A stretch of 64,000 bases of DNA, taken from contig CAVPFC010000066.1 in the NCBI GenBank assembly GCA_963703605.1, positions 134,595-198,594 on the forward strand. Reading direction: 5' to 3'. The notes below the pieces were generated by a model. The model worked only from the letters and a program-made list of their open reading frames with translations. It had not been told where the DNA came from and did not search any database. Each line of letters begins with the position of its first letter. The stretch's first letter is position 1. This document shows positions 60,315-64,000 of this stretch, in pieces. The stretch is from DASXKD01 sp963703605. Lineage in GTDB: Bacteria > Actinomycetota > Actinomycetes > Streptosporangiales > Streptosporangiaceae. A program made the position numbers and the translations under genes.

Positions 60315-61148
60315 TCAGCCGCCAGGGCCGCATCCGGTCCTGTTCACCGGCCCGGTGTACTGAACCTGGACTGAGGTGGGGCCGTAGGCCACGGTGAACC
60401 CGGGTCCGGTGGTGGTGAATGTGCCGGTGCGGGCGGCGAAGGTCATCGCTGTCGCGGTCGTGCCATCCTGCGGCGTGCAGGTTCTGCGGACGCCGATGTC
60501 GAGGGTCCCGCTGAGCGTGGCGGTCTTGCCGACGCTCATCGGTGCGATGATGTCCGCCCCGGTGGGCCCGAAGGACTCGGTCAGGGTCCCGGCCGACGTC
60601 TGGGTGTAGTCGCCGGTCACGTCCGCGCCGTCGGCTTGGAAGAGCCCGTCGGTGACGAGATTTCCGGGCACGTCCAGCGTGCCGAGGACCTGGAGGGTCC
60701 CTTGGGCGGTGAGACTGCCGGTGACCGCGAGCGAGCTTTCATCGATCAACGTCCCGTTCGGGCCGATCGACGACAAGGACGCGAGCGCGTTCCCGCTGCC
60801 CTGGTTCTCGATCGACGCGCCCCCATCGGCGAGGTCGATCTTGCCCGCCGCGATCGAGGAGATGCGGTTCCCGGAGGGCAGGACGATCGCCCCGCCCAGC
60901 GGCCCGGCCAGCGCCTCCAGGGTGCCGCCGGTCAGCGTCCCGTCATGCAGCTGCAGCGGGCTGTCGGTCAGCCGCAGCGTGCCGTTGACTATCTCGATCG
61001 TGCCGGTGCTCGACAGCGCCGGGCTGGTGATCGTGCTGGCGCGGCACACGACCCGAGGAGGCTTGGTACACGGGCCGGCGCCGGCGAGGAGCGTGCCCGG
61101 GTTCTCGATCGCAGATGCCTGCCGTGCTGTGGACAAAGATCGGTTCAA
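60315..61148 (-). CDS. Beta-helix-like secreted protein, 3' fragment
   Basis: About 277 residues in one frame, rich in G-T-L-x-V/I-x-G steps: STGTIEIVNGTLRLTDSPLQLHDGTLTGGTLEAL, GTLQVLGTLDVPGNLVTDGLFQADGADVTGDYTQT, ending FTTTGPGFTVAYGPTSVQVQYTGPVN. This resembles right-handed beta-helix exoproteins. There is no signal peptide and only a weak TTG start, so it is probably the C-terminal end of a larger exported protein. It is in the same neighbourhood as the RCC1 secreted protein. 61149-61541 shows nothing. Confidence 0.5.
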   Translation of the reverse strand: MNRSLSTARQASAIENPGTLLAGAGPCTKPPRVVCRASTITSPALSSTGTIEIVNGTLRLTDSPLQLHDGTLTGGTLEALAGPLGGAIVLPSGNRISSIAAGKIDLADGGASIENQGSGNALASLSSIGPNGTLIDESSLAVTGSLTAQGTLQVLGTLDVPGNLVTDGLFQADGADVTGDYTQTSAGTLTESFGPTGADIIAPMSVGKTATLSGTLDIGVRRTCTPQDGTTATAMTFAARTGTFTTTGPGFTVAYGPTSVQVQYTGPVNRTGCGPGG

Positions 61149-61541
61149 GGCGCCATTCGGGTTGTGACCTCATCTAGAGGTCAATGCAGGGCGCCACCTG
61201 ATTCGTCAGCGCCCAGAACGCCCAGATCGGTATCACCTCGCCCCTCGCCGTGATGGACGGGATCCGGCGCCAGATCGGCGGCACTGCGCTGGCCTGACAC
61301 GGACTGGTTCCAATCACCGACGGGCTCGCGTGCGCGGCGTGCTAGCCGTGGCCGGCTCGGCGCGGTTGCCGGCTGCACCGGCCGAGTGGGCGATCAGGTA
61401 CAACTGAGCCCCATTGTGTGATGACCCCGGCTGGCGTCCGCAGGTGCGGTGGGGTCACGGAGATCCGCTGTGTTGAACTTGGCAAGCGGCGCGTACGTGT
61501 CAGTGTCTAGCGCGGCCGAGAAGCACCGTCGGGAGTTTCGC

Positions 61542-63313
61542 ATGGCACATTCTGGCCCTCACTACTTGCTGCGGACACTGACTCGCCGGGCGGCGACCAC
61601 CGCCCGGCCCCGGCGGGCTGGGCGGGCGGCCTGGCGGCAGCCTCCGGTCTGATGCTGGCGCTGGCTACCGGGCCGGCGGTGCCCGCGTGGGCGGCCAGCA
61701 CTGCCCGCGCGCAAGCGCAGGCCGGCGCCACCGTCTCGGCGCTCGCCTGGGGGGACAACAGCGCCGGGGAACTCGCTGACGGGACGCTGGCCGGCAGCGA
61801 GGTGCCGGTGGACGTGAGGGGGCTGAGCGGGGTGCGGGCGATCGCCGCCGGCGGCCGTCACGATCTCGCGCTGCTGACCAGCGGCACGGTGATGGCCTGG
61901 GGTGATGACACCTTCGGCCAGCTCGGCAACGGGATCCTCAGTTCCAACGGGGACAGCGAGACGCCCGTTCCGGTGGGCGGCCTGTCCGGGGTGACCGCGG
62001 TGGCGGCGGGGGAGGAGCACAGCCTGGCGCTGCTGTCCAACGGCACCGTGATGGCCTGGGGTGACAATGCCGAAGGGCAGCTCGGTGATGGCAGCACGGT
62101 CAGCAGCGCCGTGCCGGTGCAGGTCAAGGGCCTGGCCGGGGTGATGGCGATCGCCGCGGGCGCGCTGTTCAGCATGGCGCTGCTGTCCAACGGCACCGTG
62201 GTGACCTGGGGCAGTAACCTGGACGGCCAGCTCGGCGACAACAGCACGGCCAACAGCGACGTGCCCGTGCCGGTGCAGGGGCTGAGCGGGGTCACCGCGA
62301 TCTCGGCTGGCGGGCGATTCGCGCTCGCGCTGCTGCCCGGCAAGACCGTGATGTCCTGGGGAGACAACGAGAGCGACCAACTCGGCGACGGCCAGGACTC
62401 CTCCACCCAGCCGCTAAGCACGGTCCCTGTTCCAGTTTCCGGCCTCACCGGGGTACGGGCGATCCGTGCCGGGTTCCAGCACGCGGTCGCGCTGCTGTCC
62501 AGCGGCGTCGTCATGGACTGGGGCGACAATGGGTTCTTCCAGCTGGCCCGGCCGGACGGGTTCCCCGGCGGGATCGCCGACAGCGACATGCCGCTCACGG
62601 TGCCCGGGCTGCCGGATGCGACCTCGATCGCCGCTGGCGGGCTGTTCTCGCTGGCGGTGGTGGCCGGTGGCAAGGTGATGAGCTGGGGAGACGATTCGTT
62701 CGGCCAGCTGGGCAACGGCTCGGACAGCACCGGTCCCTCGGTGGCCACGGTCACCGGGCTGTCCGGCGTGACGGCGGTCGCGGCGGGCGGCGACGCGGCG
62801 CTCGCGCTCGGCCCGGCCAGCGGCGCCAGGCCGGCAGCGGCTGGCCTGGCGGTGACGGGCCCGGTCTCTACTCCGTGGCGGGTCATTGGCAGGCCGGTCG
62901 ACCCGGCAGGCAGCGTTGGGCTGGCCGACGACGTGTTCAGCGGGGTGTCGGCCGGGAGCGCCACCGACGCCTGGTCCGTCGGCGCCTCGAACGCGCTGGT
63001 CGACGCCCAGCCGCTGGCCGAGCACTGGGACGGCCACGCCTGGCACAAGGTCGCCGTCCCGCTGCCGGCCGGCGGCACCACCGGGAAGCTCGCCGGGGCC
63101 CTTGAGCTGAGCCCGTCCAGCGTCTGGGCCGTCGGCAGCACCAACCAGCCGTCGGGCACCGAAACAGGGACCCTGATCGAGCACTGGAACGGCGCCAAGT
63201 GGTCGGTGGTGCCCAGCCCGAACCCGGAAACGGGGGTTGGCACCACCGATAACCTTCAGGCAATCTCAGGGACCTCGCCCGACCTGTGGGCGGACGTGCT
63301 GGCAGAAGCCTGA
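61542..63313 (+). pseudogene. Secreted RCC1-repeat protein with HWNG-repeat tail; signal region frameshifted
   Basis: ATG 61542 begins a signal-like MAHSGPHYLLRTLTRRAATTA. Between about 61600 and 61640 one base seems lost, and the hydrophobic core GGLAAASGLMLALATGPAVPAWAAS is in the next frame. That frame then runs 553 residues to 63313: six to seven RCC1 repeats (VMAWGDNAEGQLGDGSTVSSAVPV..VKGLAGVMAIAAG..) forming a beta-propeller, then repeats of the HWNG/WAVG type found at 29788-31131. The C-terminus breaks off at GTSPDLWADVLAEA where DLWAVG would be expected. Extracellular binding or enzymatic role unknown. Confidence 0.65.
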
Positions 63314-63330
63314 TTTGCTTGGACATTGCC

Positions 63331-64000
63331 ATGGCTACCGAAGTCTTGATGCCGGCATTGTCGCCGACAATGACCGAGGGCAAGATCGCCCGCTGGCTGA
63401 AGAGCGAGGGGGAGCCCGTCAGGGCAGGCGACGTCCTCGCCGAGATCGAGACGGACAAGGCGACGATGAGGTCGAAGCGATCGACAAGGAGGTGCTCGCC
63501 AAGATCGTGATCCCCGAAGGCACCGACGACGTCGCGGTCGATACGCCGATCGCCAGTGATCGCCGGAAACGGTAGGAAGCCGGCGCCGCCGAAACAATCG
63601 CTCCGGCCGCTGAGGCGCCTGCGAGCCCCGCGAAACGCCGCCCCGGCCCGCACGCGCCGCCAGCGCCCTCGACCGTCGCGCGGCGCGCTGTCCGGCGGAG
63701 AGCGGAATACCGGCAAGACCACGACGATGACCGTGCGCGAGGCCCTGCGCGACGCGATGGCCGAGGAGATGCGCCGCGACGACACGGTCTTTCTGATCGG
63801 CGAGGAGGTGACCGAGGTACCCAGGGCGCCTACAAGGTCGCCAGGGCCTGTTGCAGGAATTCGGCCGCGGCGGGTTATCGACACGCCGATCACCGAGCAG
63901 GGCTTCACCGGCTGGGGGTCGGCGCCGGCTTTGCTGGCCTCAGACCGATCGTCGAGTTCATGACATTCAACTTTGCGATGCAGGCGATCGACCAGATCAT
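63331..64000 (+). pseudogene. pdhB: Pyruvate dehydrogenase E1 beta with lipoyl domain, frameshifted, partial
   Basis: ATG 63331 encodes a lipoyl domain (MATEVLMPALSPTMTEGKIARWL, GDVLAEIETDKATM with the lipoylated Lys). One base is missing near 63470; the sequence resumes in another frame as EVEAIDKEVLAKIVIPEGTDDVAVDTPIA. An extra base near 63555 and further indels follow. The E1-beta part begins TMTVREALRDAMAEEMRRDDTVFLIGEEV, then (shifted) YQGAYK, GLLQEFG, RVIDTPITEQGFTG, and at the window edge FMTFNFAMQAIDQI. E1-beta with an N-terminal lipoyl domain is typical of Rhizobiales and related Alphaproteobacteria. It is cut off by the window end. Confidence 0.7.

Overview
The window is high-GC, actinobacterial DNA: most codons end in G or C, there are many GTG starts, two Lsr2 nucleoid proteins, actinobacterial-type Lon and UvrA, DUF1707, DUF2252 and HdeD/BON stress proteins, and many secreted repeat proteins. 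It resembles an accessory region of a large soil-actinomycete genome (Streptosporangiales-like is my guess). No rRNA, intact tRNA or CRISPR array was found.

Layout. 0.3-7.4 kb: two paralogous two-gene cassettes, each an XRE-type DNA-binding protein with an unassigned C-terminal domain, overlapping a gene for a GT-A-like glycosyltransferase. They share a leader palindrome and are separated by two GNAT genes and a decayed lipoprotein gene. 7.8-9.9 kb: an MFS exporter (broken by one base) and its TetR regulator, with three copies of a candidate operator. 10-14 kb: a minus-strand envelope/stress group (AI-2E-type permease, NRAMP-related transporter, HdeD, triple BON). 14.4-16.8 kb: an AraC regulator divergent from an NmrA-type/SnoaL-like pair. 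17-23.5 kb: uvrA (one-base frameshift in the second Walker A region), lon and a stomatin-like SPFH protein. 23.5-25.4 kb: a boneyard with a tRNA 3' fragment and truncated reductase and methyltransferase genes, followed by an intact SDR. 27-38 kb: a membrane TIR-WD40 protein, secreted HWNG-repeat protein, DUF1707 protein, broken IS66 and ISL3 elements, a secreted S1 protease and an anti-sigma-type ATPase. 38.8-47.3 kb: APH-fold kinase plus HAD pair, a large secreted alkaline-phosphatase-superfamily protein, an aldo/keto reductase lacking the catalytic His, a secreted unknown and an AraC regulator. 47.8-57.3 kb: two lsr2 genes bracket DUF2252, a DJ-1/PfpI protein, an antiporter remnant and a 926-residue HEPN-NB-ARC-TPR STAND protein. 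57.7-59.5 kb: glutamine-amidotransferase remnant, cytochrome P450, [3Fe-4S] ferredoxin and a reductase cut off after about 15 codons. 60.3-64 kb: secreted-protein fragments, an RCC1/HWNG protein, and an indel-riddled pyruvate dehydrogenase E1-beta of alphaproteobacterial type running off the end.

The best candidates for undescribed biology are the duplicated XRE/glycosyltransferase cassettes, the HEPN-NB-ARC-TPR protein with an R-x4-H motif, and the TIR-TM-WD40 protein with a SARM1-like catalytic Glu and a perfect 192-bp internal duplication. The last two look like immune or cell-death effectors. The many single-base frameshifts (uvrA, MFS, IS66, ISL3, RCC1, pdhB and others) mean either real decay or uncorrected sequencing indels; this must be settled before any gene is called dead.
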